Counted from the stretch's first letter, positions 11,631-20,888 are shown. The stretch: 64,000 nucleotides of DNA from Mesorhizobium sp. WSM3626 (GCF_000513935.1 NZ_AZUY01000009.1:1-64000); one strand, 5' to 3'. A program made the numbers and translations. The notes: generated by a model not told the origin, from the letters alone.

Positions 11631-13097
11631 ATGCCCCCGGCCGGCAGGCAATTTCGACCAATTCGGACGTCTTCGTTGAACCGCACCATCCCGCTTATCC
11701 TTGCGGTCGCTCTCTTCATGGAAAACATGGATTCGACCGTCATCGCAACGTCGCTGCCGGCGATCGCGACCGACATCCATACCAGCCCGATCGCACTCAA
11801 ACTGGCGCTGACGGCCTATCTGGTGTCGCTGGCGATCTTCATTCCGATCAGCGGCTGGATGGCCGATCGCTTCGGCGCCAAGAACATCTTTCGTGCCGCG
11901 ATCGCGGTGTTCATTGCCGGTTCGGTCGCCTGTGCCCTCTCCGGTTCCCTGCCGGCCTTCGTGGTGTCACGCTTCCTGCAAGGCATCGGCGGCGCCATGA
12001 TGACCCCGGTCGGACGCCTGGTTCTGGTTCGTGCCACGCCCAAAAGTGATCTGGTCGCCGCCATGTCCTGGCTGACCGTTCCCGCACTGGTCGGGCCGCT
12101 GGTGGGCCCGCCGATCGGCGGCTTCATCACCACCTACTTCACCTGGCACTGGATTTTCCTGATCAACGTGCCGATCGGCCTGATCGGCATCTGGCTGGCC
12201 ACCCGCTTCCTGCCGGAAACTGAATCGATGGAGACGCCGCCGCTCGATTTCGTCGGCTTCGTGCTGAGCGGGCTGGCCGCATCCGGCGTCGTCTTCGGCC
12301 TGTCGGTGGTCAGCTTGCCTTATTTGCCGCCGGCGACCGGCTTCATCACGATCGCCGTGGGGCTGCTGTCGGGCGCGCTCTACCTGATGCATGCGCGCCG
12401 CGCCAGGAATCCGCTGCTCGCGCTTGAGTTGTTCCGCAACCAGGTGTTCCGCTCGTCGGTGCTCGGCGGCAGCCTGTTCCGCATCGGCATCGGCGCGGTG
12501 CCGTTCCTATTGCCGCTGATGTTCCAGATCGGCTTCGGGCTGACCCCGTTCCAGTCCGGCATGATCACCTTCGTCTCGGCGATCGGCGCCATCGGCATGA
12601 AATTCGTCACCGCGCTGATCTTCCGCGTTGTCGGCTTCCGCCGCGTGCTGATCCTGGGCTCGCTTGTCGCCGCCGCATCGATCGCCAGCTATGGTCTCTT
12701 CACCCCAGAGACGCCCTATGCGTTGATGCTGGCCATATTGCTGGTCGGCGGTTTCATCCGCTCGATGTTCTTCACCGGTGTCAACGCACTCTCCTATGCC
12801 GAGGTGTCGGCCGAGGATACCAGCAAGGCGACGCCTATCACGGCGGTGTTCCAGCAATTGTCAATCGCGCTCGGCGTGGCGCTCGCCGGCGGCGTTCTGG
12901 AAGTCTCGACCTCGATCCATGGCGGCCCGCTGACGCTGGGCGACTTCCATATCGCCTTCTTCATCGTGGCGGCGGTATCGGCGGCGGCGTCGCTGTCGTT
13001 CATGCGGCTGGCACCCGATGCCGGCAACGCCGTCTCCGGCCATGGCCGGCTGACAACGCCCAAGACACTGGAACAGGTGAGATCGCCGGGAGAGTGA
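11631..13097 (+). CDS. MFS drug-efflux transporter, DHA2 (EmrB/QacA-like)
   Basis: This product of about 488 residues has many transmembrane helices and MFS hallmarks: motif D1 in ALFMENMDSTVIATSLPAI (helix 1), motif A in GWMADRFGAKN between helices 2 and 3, and motif C in helix 5 (VPALVGPLVGPPIGGF). Length and motifs fit the 14-helix drug:H+ antiporter 2 family, which expels dyes, detergents and antibiotics. No EmrA-type adaptor is adjacent. The frame begins at 11586, but the extra 15 residues do not look conserved; I start at the ATG at 11631. The substrate is not predictable. Confidence 0.85.
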   Translation: MPPAGRQFRPIRTSSLNRTIPLILAVALFMENMDSTVIATSLPAIATDIHTSPIALKLALTAYLVSLAIFIPISGWMADRFGAKNIFRAAIAVFIAGSVACALSGSLPAFVVSRFLQGIGGAMMTPVGRLVLVRATPKSDLVAAMSWLTVPALVGPLVGPPIGGFITTYFTWHWIFLINVPIGLIGIWLATRFLPETESMETPPLDFVGFVLSGLAASGVVFGLSVVSLPYLPPATGFITIAVGLLSGALYLMHARRARNPLLALELFRNQVFRSSVLGGSLFRIGIGAVPFLLPLMFQIGFGLTPFQSGMITFVSAIGAIGMKFVTALIFRVVGFRRVLILGSLVAAASIASYGLFTPETPYALMLAILLVGGFIRSMFFTGVNALSYAEVSAEDTSKATPITAVFQQLSIALGVALAGGVLEVSTSIHGGPLTLGDFHIAFFIVAAVSAAASLSFMRLAPDAGNAVSGHGRLTTPKTLEQVRSPGE

Positions 13098-13102
13098 GGC
13101 TC

Positions 13103-13139
13103 TCTCCCTGCTCCCCTTGTGCAAGAGGAGAAGGGAAGG
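13103..13139. terminator. Imperfect hairpin between converging genes
   Basis: CTCTCCCTGCTCCCCTTG and CAAGAGGAGAAGGGAAGG fold imperfectly around GTG. It sits between the MFS stop (13097) and the rlmE stop (13142) and resembles the CTTCTCCC-type repeats seen elsewhere here. A terminator role is inferred from position. Confidence 0.4.
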
Positions 13140-13141
13140 CG

Positions 13142-13855
13142 TTACTCCCTGCTCGGCTCTCGCCCCTTGAAGTCCTTGGCCAACAGATAAAGCTCCACCG
13201 ACTCATCGCGCGATGCCGGTGGCTTGACGTGGTGGACGGAGCGGAAATTCTTCTTGAGCATCGAGAGCAGTTCGTTCTCGGCGCCGCCCTGAAAAGTCTT
13301 GGCCAGGAAATGGCCGCCGGGCTTCAAGACCGACAGCGCGAAATCGGCCGCCACCTCGCACAGATGCATGGTGCGGATATGGTCGGTCCGTTTGTGGCCG
13401 GTGGTGGGTGCGGCCATGTCGGACAGCACGACATCAGGATCCCCGCCCAGCGCTTCGGCGAGCTTTTGCGGCGCCTGCGGATCAAGAAAATCCAGCAGCA
13501 GCACCGGCGCGCCAGGCACGGCGTCCATTTCGAGATAATCGATGCCGACGACATGCGGATGCTCGGCCGTCGATTTCGTGCGCGCGGCCGCGACCTGACA
13601 CCAGCCGCCGGGAGCGGCACCGAGGTCGATCACCTTCATGCCGGGTTTCAAGAGGTGGTGCTTGTCATCGATCTCGATCAGCTTGTAGGCCGCGCGCGAG
13701 CGATAACCGTCGGCTTTGGAGCGCTGGACATAGGGATCGTTGATGTGGCGCTGCAGCCAGCGACGCGACGATTCCTTCAAGCCGCTTTTCTTCTTGATCC
13801 GCGTTTTCAGCACGCGAATGCTGGCGGACCCTGGTTTTTCCGGTTTCTTGGTCAT
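13142..13855 (-). CDS. rlmE: 23S rRNA (uridine2552-2'-O)-methyltransferase
   Basis: RlmE (FtsJ/RrmJ) methylates the ribose of U2552 in the A-loop of 23S rRNA during late 50S assembly. The 237-residue product shows the SAM site [15 protein letters not shown] and the catalytic K-D-K set: Lys in RSRAAYKL, Asp in [12 protein letters not shown], Lys in FLAKTFQGG. The basic N-terminal extension ([19 protein letters not shown]) is usual in alphaproteobacteria. I chose the ATG at 13853-13855 (MTKKPEKPG) rather than the frame start 22 codons earlier. The Ppx/GppA gene lies upstream on the same strand. Confidence 0.94.
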   Translation of the reverse strand: MTKKPEKPGSASIRVLKTRIKKKSGLKESSRRWLQRHINDPYVQRSKADGYRSRAAYKLIEIDDKHHLLKPGMKVIDLGAAPGGWCQVAAARTKSTAEHPHVVGIDYLEMDAVPGAPVLLLDFLDPQAPQKLAEALGGDPDVVLSDMAAPTTGHKRTDHIRTMHLCEVAADFALSVLKPGGHFLAKTFQGGAENELLSMLKKNFRSVHHVKPPASRDESVELYLLAKDFKGREPSRE

Positions 13856-13880
13856 TGCCTGATTTCTTGTTTGAGCATGA

Positions 13881-15302
13881 TCATGCCCTAGCACGCCCAT
13901 CGTTGCGCCAGGCGCCGTCATCGGCCATCAGTTCGCTCAATATGCCCTCGCGCAGGCCCCGGTCGGCGACGCGCAGCCGCTCCGAGGGCCAGACGGCGCG
14001 GATTGCCTCGAGGATAGCACAGCCGGCGAGCACGAGATCGGCGCGGTCAGCACCGATGCAGGGGTTGGCGCAGCGCTGCTGGAAATCCCAGCCGACCAGT
14101 CTCTCCACCATGCGGTCGACGCTGTCGCGGTCCATCCACAGGCCGTCGACCCGGCGGCGATCGTAGCGTTCGAGGTCGAGATGGACGCCGGCCAGCGTCG
14201 TCACCGTCCCCGAAGTGCCCAACAGATGGAAATTCGGGCTGGCCTTGAGATGGCTCAACCGATCGCGGCCATCGAAAGCGGCCAGCCTGCCGGCGACGTC
14301 GTCGACCATGGCGGTGAAGATCTCGCGCGTTACGGTGCGGCCGCCAAAGCGTTCCGCCAATGACACGACGCCGACCGGCAGCGATGTCCACGAAACGATA
14401 TGATTGGCGAGGCGTGGCGAACGGCGGCCGGTGAGATCGATCAGCGCTATCTCGGAGGAGCCGCCGCCGATGTCGAACAGGACGACGCCTTGCGTGTCGC
14501 GCTCGACCAGCGAACCGCAGCCGGAAACAGCAAGGCGGGCTTCGGTCTGGCGGTCGATGATCTCGAGCTTCAGGCCGGCTTCGCGTTCGACACGATCGAG
14601 GAACTCGACGCCGTTTTCGGCGGTGCGGCAGGCTTCGGTGGCGATCAGCCTTGCCTTCCTGATCTTGCGGCCGCGCAGTTTGTCGCCGCAGACCTTCAGC
14701 GCCTCAACCGCGCGGTCCATCGCCGGCTGGCCGAGCCGGCCATTGGCGGTGAGCCCCTCGCCCAGCCTGACGATGCGCGAGAAGGCATCGATGACGCGGA
14801 ACTGGCCGTGACGCGTGGGGACGGCGACCAGCAGCCGGCAATTGTTGGTGCCGAGGTCCAGCGCCGCAAAGACCGGAAGCTCGTGCACCGGCGGCCTGCG
14901 GTGTCCTTGCTCGGGGCGTGGGATTGGAACGACGGGCGAGATCGCCGCAGCGGCAACAGGCTTCAGCTCCACTGCCGCGACAGCGGCCTTGCCTTGTGCC
15001 GGCGATCGATTGTCCCCGGGGCGCGCATCGTCGCGCGCAAAAACCTTGCGCCCACGCCTTCGCTTGCGCCGTTTCTTGGGCTTGCCCTTCTGGTTGTGGG
15101 TCGCGTCGCCTGCCTGCCCATTCACGGAGCGAGGCTCCGTCGGGCGGCGTTGCTGCCAACCGGCTGTCCCCGGGCCTGACGATCCCGGGGAAGCGCTGGA
15201 CGCGCCCACCTCCGGCGCGCCTGCGCCGGTGTCGCGGTCTTCCACTGTCGTTCCTTCCGGCGCCGCGCGAACCGGTGACGGACGCAGCAGGCGCTTTGGC
15301 AT
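13881..15302 (-). CDS. Exopolyphosphatase / pppGpp phosphatase (Ppx/GppA family)
   Basis: The core from about residue 145 is a Ppx/GppA actin-like ATPase fold: [15 protein letters not shown] (phosphate 1), [31 protein letters not shown] (phosphate 2) and [17 protein letters not shown]. Such enzymes hydrolyse polyphosphate or convert pppGpp to ppGpp. The 473-residue product carries a low-complexity N-terminal extension of about 140 residues with a very basic cluster ([15 protein letters not shown]), which is not part of the catalytic fold. A start nearer the core is possible, but the frame remains open with good codon use. Likely in one unit with rlmE, 25 bases downstream. Confidence 0.88.
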   Translation of the reverse strand: MPKRLLRPSPVRAAPEGTTVEDRDTGAGAPEVGASSASPGSSGPGTAGWQQRRPTEPRSVNGQAGDATHNQKGKPKKRRKRRRGRKVFARDDARPGDNRSPAQGKAAVAAVELKPVAAAAISPVVPIPRPEQGHRRPPVHELPVFAALDLGTNNCRLLVAVPTRHGQFRVIDAFSRIVRLGEGLTANGRLGQPAMDRAVEALKVCGDKLRGRKIRKARLIATEACRTAENGVEFLDRVEREAGLKLEIIDRQTEARLAVSGCGSLVERDTQGVVLFDIGGGSSEIALIDLTGRRSPRLANHIVSWTSLPVGVVSLAERFGGRTVTREIFTAMVDDVAGRLAAFDGRDRLSHLKASPNFHLLGTSGTVTTLAGVHLDLERYDRRRVDGLWMDRDSVDRMVERLVGWDFQQRCANPCIGADRADLVLAGCAILEAIRAVWPSERLRVADRGLREGILSELMADDGAWRNDGRARA

Positions 15303-15658
15303 GTTTCAAGTTGCCGCCAGACTAACAGTGCTGTGGCCGATCACCAAGGGCCGCATGCTGAATTTTGCCGGCCGGGGCGCGAACCGCCTTTTCGCTGCAC
15401 CGCCGTAATGTACCGGCAAGGCTGGATTGATAACGCGGCGCCAGCGAAGACCGCGCCCGTCGAAGCCGATGCCCTCGCCGCTTGTCAGCGTTTTGCGCCC
15501 CGTCCAGTGCAGGCAGGTCTTGCCGGCATCAGGCGCGACAAGTGTTCGCGGTTGAATAGCCGGCTTCAATGAGGCATTTCTGAAATGAATGGGGAATGCG
15601 GGGCGGTTGGCCTCTCGACAGAAAAGGAAGCGGATACACAAGGCATGGCAGTCTGGCA
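15303..15658. other. Divergent promoter region
   Basis: About 355 bases separate the divergent Ppx/GppA gene and the YbhN-type membrane protein. Short open frames here have no recognisable features. No operator or hairpin that I would defend was found; the region must contain both promoters. Confidence 0.4.
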
Positions 15659-16591
15659 ATGAACTGGAAACGCTATTTCTGGCCGGTCGTCGGCATCGGC
15701 GCGGTGATCTTCTCGCTGCTGCTGCTCTGGCATGAATTGCGCGGCATCTCGCTGGATGACGTCTGGGACGGGCTGGCGGCCATTCCGGCTCGCGACTGGA
15801 TACTGGCAGGCTTGAGTTCGGTCGTCGCCTATGCCGCGCTCGCCGGCTACGATCACATCGCGCTGCTGCATATCGGCAGACGAGTGTCGTGGCTGTTCGT
15901 CACGCTCTGCTCCTTCACCACCTATGCGCTGTCGCACAATATCGGCGGTTCGGTGTTTTCCGGCGCCGTCATCCGCTACCGCGCATACGGCACCAGGGGC
16001 CTGACCGGCCAGGAAGTCGGCGTATTGGTAGCGGTCTGCTGGATAACCTTCGTGCTGTCGACGATACTCGCCTCGGGCCTTGTGCTGGTGTTCGAGCCGC
16101 AGATTATCGACCGATTCTCCGGCATCGCCCATCACGGCCTGTCGGAGGCGGCAGGCGTCGCGATGCTGATCCTCATCGCAGCCTATATATTCGGCAGTTG
16201 GCTGCATCTGCGCCCGTTGACGATCGGCAGCTTCCAATTGCACTATCCGGCGCTGCCGATCGTCGCGCGGCAATTGCTGATCGGCCCGATCGAACTGCTC
16301 GCCGCCGCGGCGATCATCTTCTTCGCCCTGCCCGAAGTGCACAATCCCGGCTATTTCGTCGTGCTGGGCGTCTTCCTCGTCTCCTTCTCGGTCGCCCAGA
16401 TCTCGCACGCGCCGGGTGGCCTCGGCGTGTTCGAGGTGGTGTTCCTGGCCGGGCTTTCCGACATGGACCCGGTCGGCGTGCTGGCGGCGCTGCTGGTGTT
16501 CCGGCTGTTTTATCTGATCATCCCGCTGTTTCTGGGCCTGGGCATCGTGCTGTTCTTCGAACGCTCGCAATTCAGCCGCAAGGAGAGCTGA
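15659..16591 (+). CDS. YbhN/UPF0104-type membrane protein (LPG synthase-like TM domain)
   Basis: The 310-residue product has about eight hydrophobic helices and matches the transmembrane part of lysylphosphatidylglycerol synthases (YbhN/UPF0104 family). It has GGSVFSGAVIRYRAYG, the segment ISHAPGGLGVFEVVFL and a terminal RLFYLIIPLFLGLGIVLF helix. It lacks the soluble aminoacyl-transfer domain of MprF, so amino-acid transfer to lipid is not expected; a lipid flippase role is only a guess. I chose the ATG at 15659 (MNWKRYFWPVVGIG), which begins directly at the first membrane segment. Confidence 0.8.
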   Translation: MNWKRYFWPVVGIGAVIFSLLLLWHELRGISLDDVWDGLAAIPARDWILAGLSSVVAYAALAGYDHIALLHIGRRVSWLFVTLCSFTTYALSHNIGGSVFSGAVIRYRAYGTRGLTGQEVGVLVAVCWITFVLSTILASGLVLVFEPQIIDRFSGIAHHGLSEAAGVAMLILIAAYIFGSWLHLRPLTIGSFQLHYPALPIVARQLLIGPIELLAAAAIIFFALPEVHNPGYFVVLGVFLVSFSVAQISHAPGGLGVFEVVFLAGLSDMDPVGVLAALLVFRLFYLIIPLFLGLGIVLFFERSQFSRKES

Positions 16592-16689
16592 GGCATCGGA
16601 TCGGACTTTGCACCCGCGTTGTGCGCGCCATATGAACGAGGCGCCTGATACCAGCGGCCGAAACGTTGCGATTGAACCGCAGAGCAGGC

Positions 16690-16717
16690 TTGACTATTTT
16701 CCGCTGGCGGCTACAAG
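16690..16717 (+). promoter_or_regulatory. Candidate sigma-70 promoter for tRNA-Gln
   Basis: CTTGACT (TTGACT at 16690-16695) and TACAAG (16712-16717) are 16 bases apart, close to the alphaproteobacterial CTTGAC-N17-CTATAT pattern. The spacing would start transcription about 45-50 bases before the mature tRNA. It was identified by eye only. Confidence 0.45.
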
Positions 16718-16771
16718 GCAGCGCTCAAGCGGCTCAGCCGTTCGGCCCGCGCGGTCCATGACCGCGCCTGC

Positions 16772-16845
16772 TGGGGAATAGGTTAACGGTAGACCCACGG
16801 ACTCTGACTCCGTTAGTCCTGGTTCGAATCCAGGTTCCCCAGCCA
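16772..16845 (+). tRNA. tRNA-Gln (CTG anticodon)
   Basis: A complete cloverleaf is visible: acceptor TGGGGAA/TTCCCCA with discriminator G and encoded CCA; an anticodon stem ACGGA/TCCGT around the loop CTCTGAC (anticodon CTG); and a T arm CTGGT-TCGAATC-CAGGT's standard TTCGAATC. It reads CAG glutamine codons. The 3' half of a tRNA gene is a common integration site, and an accessory-looking stretch follows. Confidence 0.95.
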
Positions 16846-17199
16846 AACTGGATGCCCTGTGGATAGCTTGTTGCCACGAGCTTCTGCTGCTGCAGCCGCC
16901 GTTTCCGCAAGTCAATCAAATGGTTACCTGAAGGCGGCACAGACTTCGCCTCGGTTCCATTCGCAGCACCAGATGTAGGAGCTTCTCGTTAGGAAGCTGC
17001 CGGACGAACAGTCGGCTGGCTTCGCGACCCAGTCCAGGAGCCAAACGCCGTCGTCCATGGAGATTCGTCACGTTGCACATAAACGTCGGCCACATTGATC
17101 GCGACAGACGCACATGCGCCGGCCCTTGCAATCAGCGGTGCCATCACCAGTTCCGGGCCGATGGCGGCGACACCATTATCGGTGCGATCGCAGAAGCGA
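16846..17199. other. Non-coding stretch after tRNA-Gln
   Basis: About 350 bases lie between the tRNA and the stop of the RTX gene. Only short unconvincing open frames occur. I looked for an integrase gene and a repeat of the tRNA 3' end here and further on to about 20.2 kb and found neither. Confidence 0.4.
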
Positions 17200-18573
17200 T
17201 CAAACGACGAACACGTCGTGATAGGTCAGGGCCGCCCCGGGCTCCAGATGGGCGATTTCCACCTGTGGGGCCGATTTCGAGCCGTCGGGATCATAGGACA
17301 GAACGCCCGTGGTCCGGTTGTAGAGAAGGTAATCGTTGCTGTGGGCGGCGTGTTCTTGCAACTCGAAATACGACGAGTTCACCTGTGTCGGGCTGGACAA
17401 GGAACCGGGGCCGAGCTTGGTGAAGACGGCACTGTCGAGATATAGCGCGTCATGTTCCGCGTCGAAGTCGGTGATTGTGGCGACATTGCCGGGGCCATAG
17501 GCCGTGTCAAACACGAAGGTGTCCTCGCCCCTGCCACCGGTCAGCACGTCGTTGCCACCCAGGCCCCGCAGTGTATCGTTGCCAGCCTGGGCGTCAAAGG
17601 TATTGGCCGCGCCAGTGCCGATAAATGTATCGTTCCCGGCCGTTCCGTGGGTCGGGTCGGTCGGAGGTGGCGGTGTCGGGTCGGTCGGCGGGGTCGGAGG
17701 TGACGGTATCGGGTCCGTCCCGTCATGGGCTGCGTGCCAGGCCGCCTTGGCGTGGTCCCAATAGTCGCGGGCGGCCTGGCCCTGAAGGACCGTCCAGCCG
17801 GCGGGCGGCTTTGGATAATCCGCCGGCAGCGGCGTGTCGGAGAGGTTGAGATAGTAATTGCCGTGCGACTCGACCGTCTTGTCCCAGGCGTGCTGCAGCC
17901 GCCCCTGGCCGTTGTGGTGAACGTCGGTGATCGCCACCACGCAGTCGACAAAGTGCAGGCTGGGCGAGATATCGTTGGCGCCTGTGCCGTCGGCGAGTTT
18001 GAATGGCGAACCGTGGGTGATCACGCCTTTGCGAAGGTACTCTCCCATGCCCAGAAGCATGCCATCCATGGTGACCGAGTTGCCAGACCCATTCACCTCA
18101 CCGTCGCCAAGGCTCACTCCGGAAAACACGTGGTCGAACAGCGAATCCCGGATGGTGCCGCCGATGACGTCGTCGTCCTCGACCGCGTCGTCTCGTGAGT
18201 TGCCGACATAGCTGTCCTCGATAAGAAAGGTGCCGGTGCCGCCGACGCGGATGCCATCCCAGGGCTGGGTGATCGTAAAGTCGTCGATGACAAAGCTGTG
18301 GGCTGAATTCACACGGACTGCGGCGGAGTTAACGTAGATGTTCTCCCAGTCGCCGGTTTGGGACACCGTGCCGTTGATCGTGCCGCCCAAAGCCACGAGG
18401 TTGTCGCCGGGGTTGACGACCGCGAAGGGATAGAGGTTAGTGGGGCTTCCCTGATTGGCAACGATCCACGAGGCGCTGGTGGCATCGATTGTGGTGTCGG
18501 CGGGCAGACCGGATACCTTGTATTGGCGGTAGCCGTAGTCGTCACTCAAGACAATGGTGTTCGTATTGGCCAT
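17200..18573 (-). CDS. RTX exoprotein with right-handed beta-helix domain
   Basis: The 457-residue protein has three parts. Residues 1 to about 245 look like a right-handed parallel beta-helix (repeated short turns such as [18 protein letters not shown] and [14 protein letters not shown]), a fold found in polysaccharide lyases and related enzymes. A proline/threonine linker follows (about 287-308). Residues 310-350 hold RTX calcium repeats ([30 protein letters not shown]), then a C-terminal segment like those recognised by type I secretion. There is no Sec signal, so export by a HlyB/HlyD/TolC-type system is expected, but none is encoded nearby. AAAGGTGG precedes the ATG. The substrate is unknown; a surface glycan is an inference. 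Confidence 0.82.
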   Translation of the reverse strand: MANTNTIVLSDDYGYRQYKVSGLPADTTIDATSASWIVANQGSPTNLYPFAVVNPGDNLVALGGTINGTVSQTGDWENIYVNSAAVRVNSAHSFVIDDFTITQPWDGIRVGGTGTFLIEDSYVGNSRDDAVEDDDVIGGTIRDSLFDHVFSGVSLGDGEVNGSGNSVTMDGMLLGMGEYLRKGVITHGSPFKLADGTGANDISPSLHFVDCVVAITDVHHNGQGRLQHAWDKTVESHGNYYLNLSDTPLPADYPKPPAGWTVLQGQAARDYWDHAKAAWHAAHDGTDPIPSPPTPPTDPTPPPPTDPTHGTAGNDTFIGTGAANTFDAQAGNDTLRGLGGNDVLTGGRGEDTFVFDTAYGPGNVATITDFDAEHDALYLDSAVFTKLGPGSLSSPTQVNSSYFELQEHAAHSNDYLLYNRTTGVLSYDPDGSKSAPQVEIAHLEPGAALTYHDVFVV

Positions 18574-18758
18574 GTTCGGCCACCTTTCACACCCCCGCCC
18601 TTTTTTCTGCCCAAACGCCTGAAGCCAGAAAGGCCTGCACCTACCAGAGCCCCGTTAACCATATCGTGCAAATCACAAAATGTAAAAATAATGGACGTCC
18701 CTCGCAAAAAAGCTGTCGCGCAGCGATTTCAGCGGGGCCCGACGTCCTATATGCCTAT

Positions 18759-19001
18759 ATGCTTGGCGCATTAGCACGGGAGAAAGGTGTGTCCCGAGAG
18801 CGTGACGCGCATATGTGGCGCGAAGCCGGGAAGCTTGCGGCGTCTGGCGACTATGAAGGATGGCTTGCCATTGAATGGGAGCTTCGTAGCAGAGGATTCT
18901 CACGCGCCAAGCTGCTGTTTGATAACGACCGGGTCCGCGAAAAATTGGATGACATCTGTAAGAAGGCACAGGAGCAACGCGCCCACGCCAACCGGACCTA
19001 A
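18759..19001 (+). CDS. Small hypothetical protein
   Basis: The 80-residue reading has sensible composition: charged helices such as REAGKLAASGDYEGWLAIEWELRSRG and KLDDICKKAQEQR. I do not recognise a family. The start at ATG 18759 is chosen because upstream codons in this frame look non-coding. An overlapping 27-codon frame from 18691 (MDVPRKKAVAQRFQRG) ends at 18774 and might be a leader peptide or the true N-terminus displaced by a frameshift. The DNA just upstream is unusually AT-rich for this window. Confidence 0.5.
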   Translation: MLGALAREKGVSRERDAHMWREAGKLAASGDYEGWLAIEWELRSRGFSRAKLLFDNDRVREKLDDICKKAQEQRAHANRT

Positions 19002-19072
19002 AGGCCCGAAGCGCGGCGATCTTGCCCTTCACCGATCGCATGTGGGCTGCCATTCCCGTATAAGGCCGCCTG

Positions 19073-19701
19073 ATGGTCACTGACACCGAGTTCATCCGCG
19101 AAAGCATCAGCCAAGGCTGCGTGATGCTGGCCGATGGCGAGTCCTTCATCGACAGGTTGGTGAAGTATGTCGGCAACGGGAGAGTCCGGTGGCACGTCGA
19201 ATTTCGTGGACATCGAATCGAGCTGACGACCGGCCAGCTCAGAAGCAGCCTACCTTCCGAAGGAAGATGCTCGAACAGGCCGGCATGCTGCCGGCTCAGC
19301 GTACCGGGGCCAATTGCAGGCGATGGGCTATCGATCTGAGGAAGAACGCTATCGAGCTTCCGTGGCGCGATAGACCGGTCGATGCCGGATTCGCCGTCGA
19401 CAGGCTTGTCAGCCATGGGAGCGTCCGGTGGATAGTTGAATACCAAGGCAAGGCAATCAAATTCACGACCACCAAACTGCGCAGGCAAACTAGTTTTCGC
19501 AAGAGGATGCTGCTCAAGGCCAAGGTGCTGCCGCCCCAACTGGACCCAATTGCCTATCGAAAGTGGATGGATTGGCTGATTCAAAACGCCACGGAGGCGG
19601 TACCGCAGACCCGCGATGCCTTGATGACCGAGAAAAGTTGGCTTGACGACCTGCCGGAGCTAGCCGGCTGGCAAAAAGAAGCGCCACCCGAAAGCGACTA
19701 A
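19073..19701 (+). pseudogene. Frameshifted gene with a tandemly duplicated unknown domain
   Basis: Two frames together encode one protein made of two similar units. Unit 1 begins in the frame of ATG 19073 (DRLVKYVGNGRVRWHVEFRG, then HRIELTTGQLR) and continues in another frame (QPTFRRKMLEQAGMLPAQ...). Unit 2 is intact (DRLVSHGSVRWIVEYQG, then KAIKFTTTKLRRQTSFRKRML, LPPQLDP). Aligning the units shows the break at AGCAGCCT near 19243-19250, where one missing base (AGCcAGCCT) would restore the frame. So either the gene is broken or the base is a sequencing error. I cannot name the domain; similar short basic domains occur in mobile-element replication proteins, but that is only an impression. Confidence 0.65.
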
Positions 19702-19740
19702 CAGGGCGCCGGCCGACCTTCCCGGGCGGTTAATTTCCGA

Positions 19741-20133
19741 TCATGGAATGCTGAAGGGCACCGATTCCGCAACCGTTCCATCAATGGCCAAATCAACACG
19801 ATAGGTGCCCTCCGGCCATCCCGCCGTAGGTTTGGTGAGTTGTGAATCAGCCTCGTTGTTCGCTCCGACGTCGAGGTCGACCTTGTCGATAGTATAGTTT
19901 TCTGGTGCGGCGCCGTGGGAATCGACCGAGACCCAGGAGAATGTGATTTTCGATGTGGGCGCGATATCCACCAAATCGGCCGACACATAAATCACCGGTG
20001 TGTCGACAGGGAAGCTGCTCTGAGGCGTTCCCCCGTCCTTCGTCGCGGAAAGGACAATGTTATCGAAGCCGGCCGCATGGGCCGGCAAGCTGAGGGCCGC
20101 CAAGGCGGCAACGGCAACTAGAACTGATTTCAA
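19741..20133 (-). CDS. Small secreted hypothetical protein
   Basis: The 130-residue product starts with a clear signal peptide (MKSVLVAVAALAALSLPAHA, cleavage after AHA at about residue 20). The mature part is about 110 residues, beta-rich, with no cysteine, and reads like an immunoglobulin-type fold (SKITFSWVSVDSHGAAPENY, EGTYRVDLAIDGTVAESVPF). The start codon is a TTG (20131-20133) preceded by AGGAGTAAGTC, a strong ribosome binding site that fixes it. No function is assigned. Confidence 0.75.
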   Translation of the reverse strand: MKSVLVAVAALAALSLPAHAAGFDNIVLSATKDGGTPQSSFPVDTPVIYVSADLVDIAPTSKITFSWVSVDSHGAAPENYTIDKVDLDVGANNEADSQLTKPTAGWPEGTYRVDLAIDGTVAESVPFSIP

Positions 20134-20201
20134 GACTTACTCCTCGGACTTGGTTACTGGCCCGCAAATCTGGGGGCGAATGGCGCTAAGGGCGGATGCC
20201 T

Positions 20202-20888
20202 TCAGCCCAGCCATTTGTCATAGTCGGCCACCAGCAAGTGCAGTGGCTGCGTGTCTTCCTCGATATCGGCGAAACGGCCGATCGGCTCGCGGAAGACATT
20301 GTCGGTGCGATCGTCATTGACGGTCGATACCTCGCCGATCAGGACATCCTTGCCTTCGGCCCAGAAGGCGTGCCAGACGCCGGGCAAAAGCGTGACGCTC
20401 TGGCCCGGATCGAGCTTCAACAGCCCGCCCGCCGGCAGCCTGTGAATGGTTCCGTCGACCGGCACCGACACCTCGGCCTTGGGGTCGATACCGCCATCGC
20501 GATCATGCATGAACAGTTCAAGCACCAGCTTGCCGCCGCCGCGGTTGATGATGTCCTCGGCCTTGATGTTGTGGCGGTGCATCGGCGACATCTGCTCCTT
20601 GCGCGAGATCATGATCTTCTCGGCATAGAGCATGCCCATGCCCTTCTTCATGTCCTCGTAGCGACCGTTGCGAACGGTGAACAGGAACAGGCCGAGTTCG
20701 TCGAACTTACCCTGGCCGTAGTCGGTGATGTCCCAGCCGAGCCGTGAGGTGAAGATGGCCGAGGAATCGACCTGGCGCGCCTTCATCTCTTCCGGCGACC
20801 AGTAGGCGAAGGGCGGCATGATGTAGCCGAACGAGCGGATGAAAGCGTCGGCTTCGCGGATGATATCGTTGATTGCGGAGCGTTTCAT
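20202..20888 (-). CDS. D-lyxose ketol-isomerase
   Basis: The 228-residue product matches the cupin-fold D-lyxose isomerase family, which interconverts D-lyxose and D-xylulose using a divalent metal. Typical blocks are MPPFAYWSPEEM near the N-terminus, ISRKEQMSPMHRHNIKAEDI with the metal-binding histidines, LVLELFMHDRDG, LKLDPGQSVTLLPGVWHAFWAEG and IGEVSTVNDDRTDNVF. The frame runs 58 codons further upstream without homology; MKRSAINDIIREADAF at 20888 is the conserved start. It is divergent from the DSD1-type gene at 21074, and the two may share a catabolic setting, although no sugar transporter is adjacent. Confidence 0.88.
   Translation of the reverse strand: MKRSAINDIIREADAFIRSFGYIMPPFAYWSPEEMKARQVDSSAIFTSRLGWDITDYGQGKFDELGLFLFTVRNGRYEDMKKGMGMLYAEKIMISRKEQMSPMHRHNIKAEDIINRGGGKLVLELFMHDRDGGIDPKAEVSVPVDGTIHRLPAGGLLKLDPGQSVTLLPGVWHAFWAEGKDVLIGEVSTVNDDRTDNVFREPIGRFADIEEDTQPLHLLVADYDKWLG

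Noticed and set aside
16694..16940. Minus-strand frames over tRNA-Gln (GFEPGLTESESVGL)
   Set aside because: This is the classic false protein translated from the antisense of a tRNA gene.
18673..19584. 303-codon minus-strand frame near the RTX gene
   Set aside because: Serine- and arginine-rich with no motif; the plus strand here encodes two alignable copies of a domain, which a shadow would not produce.
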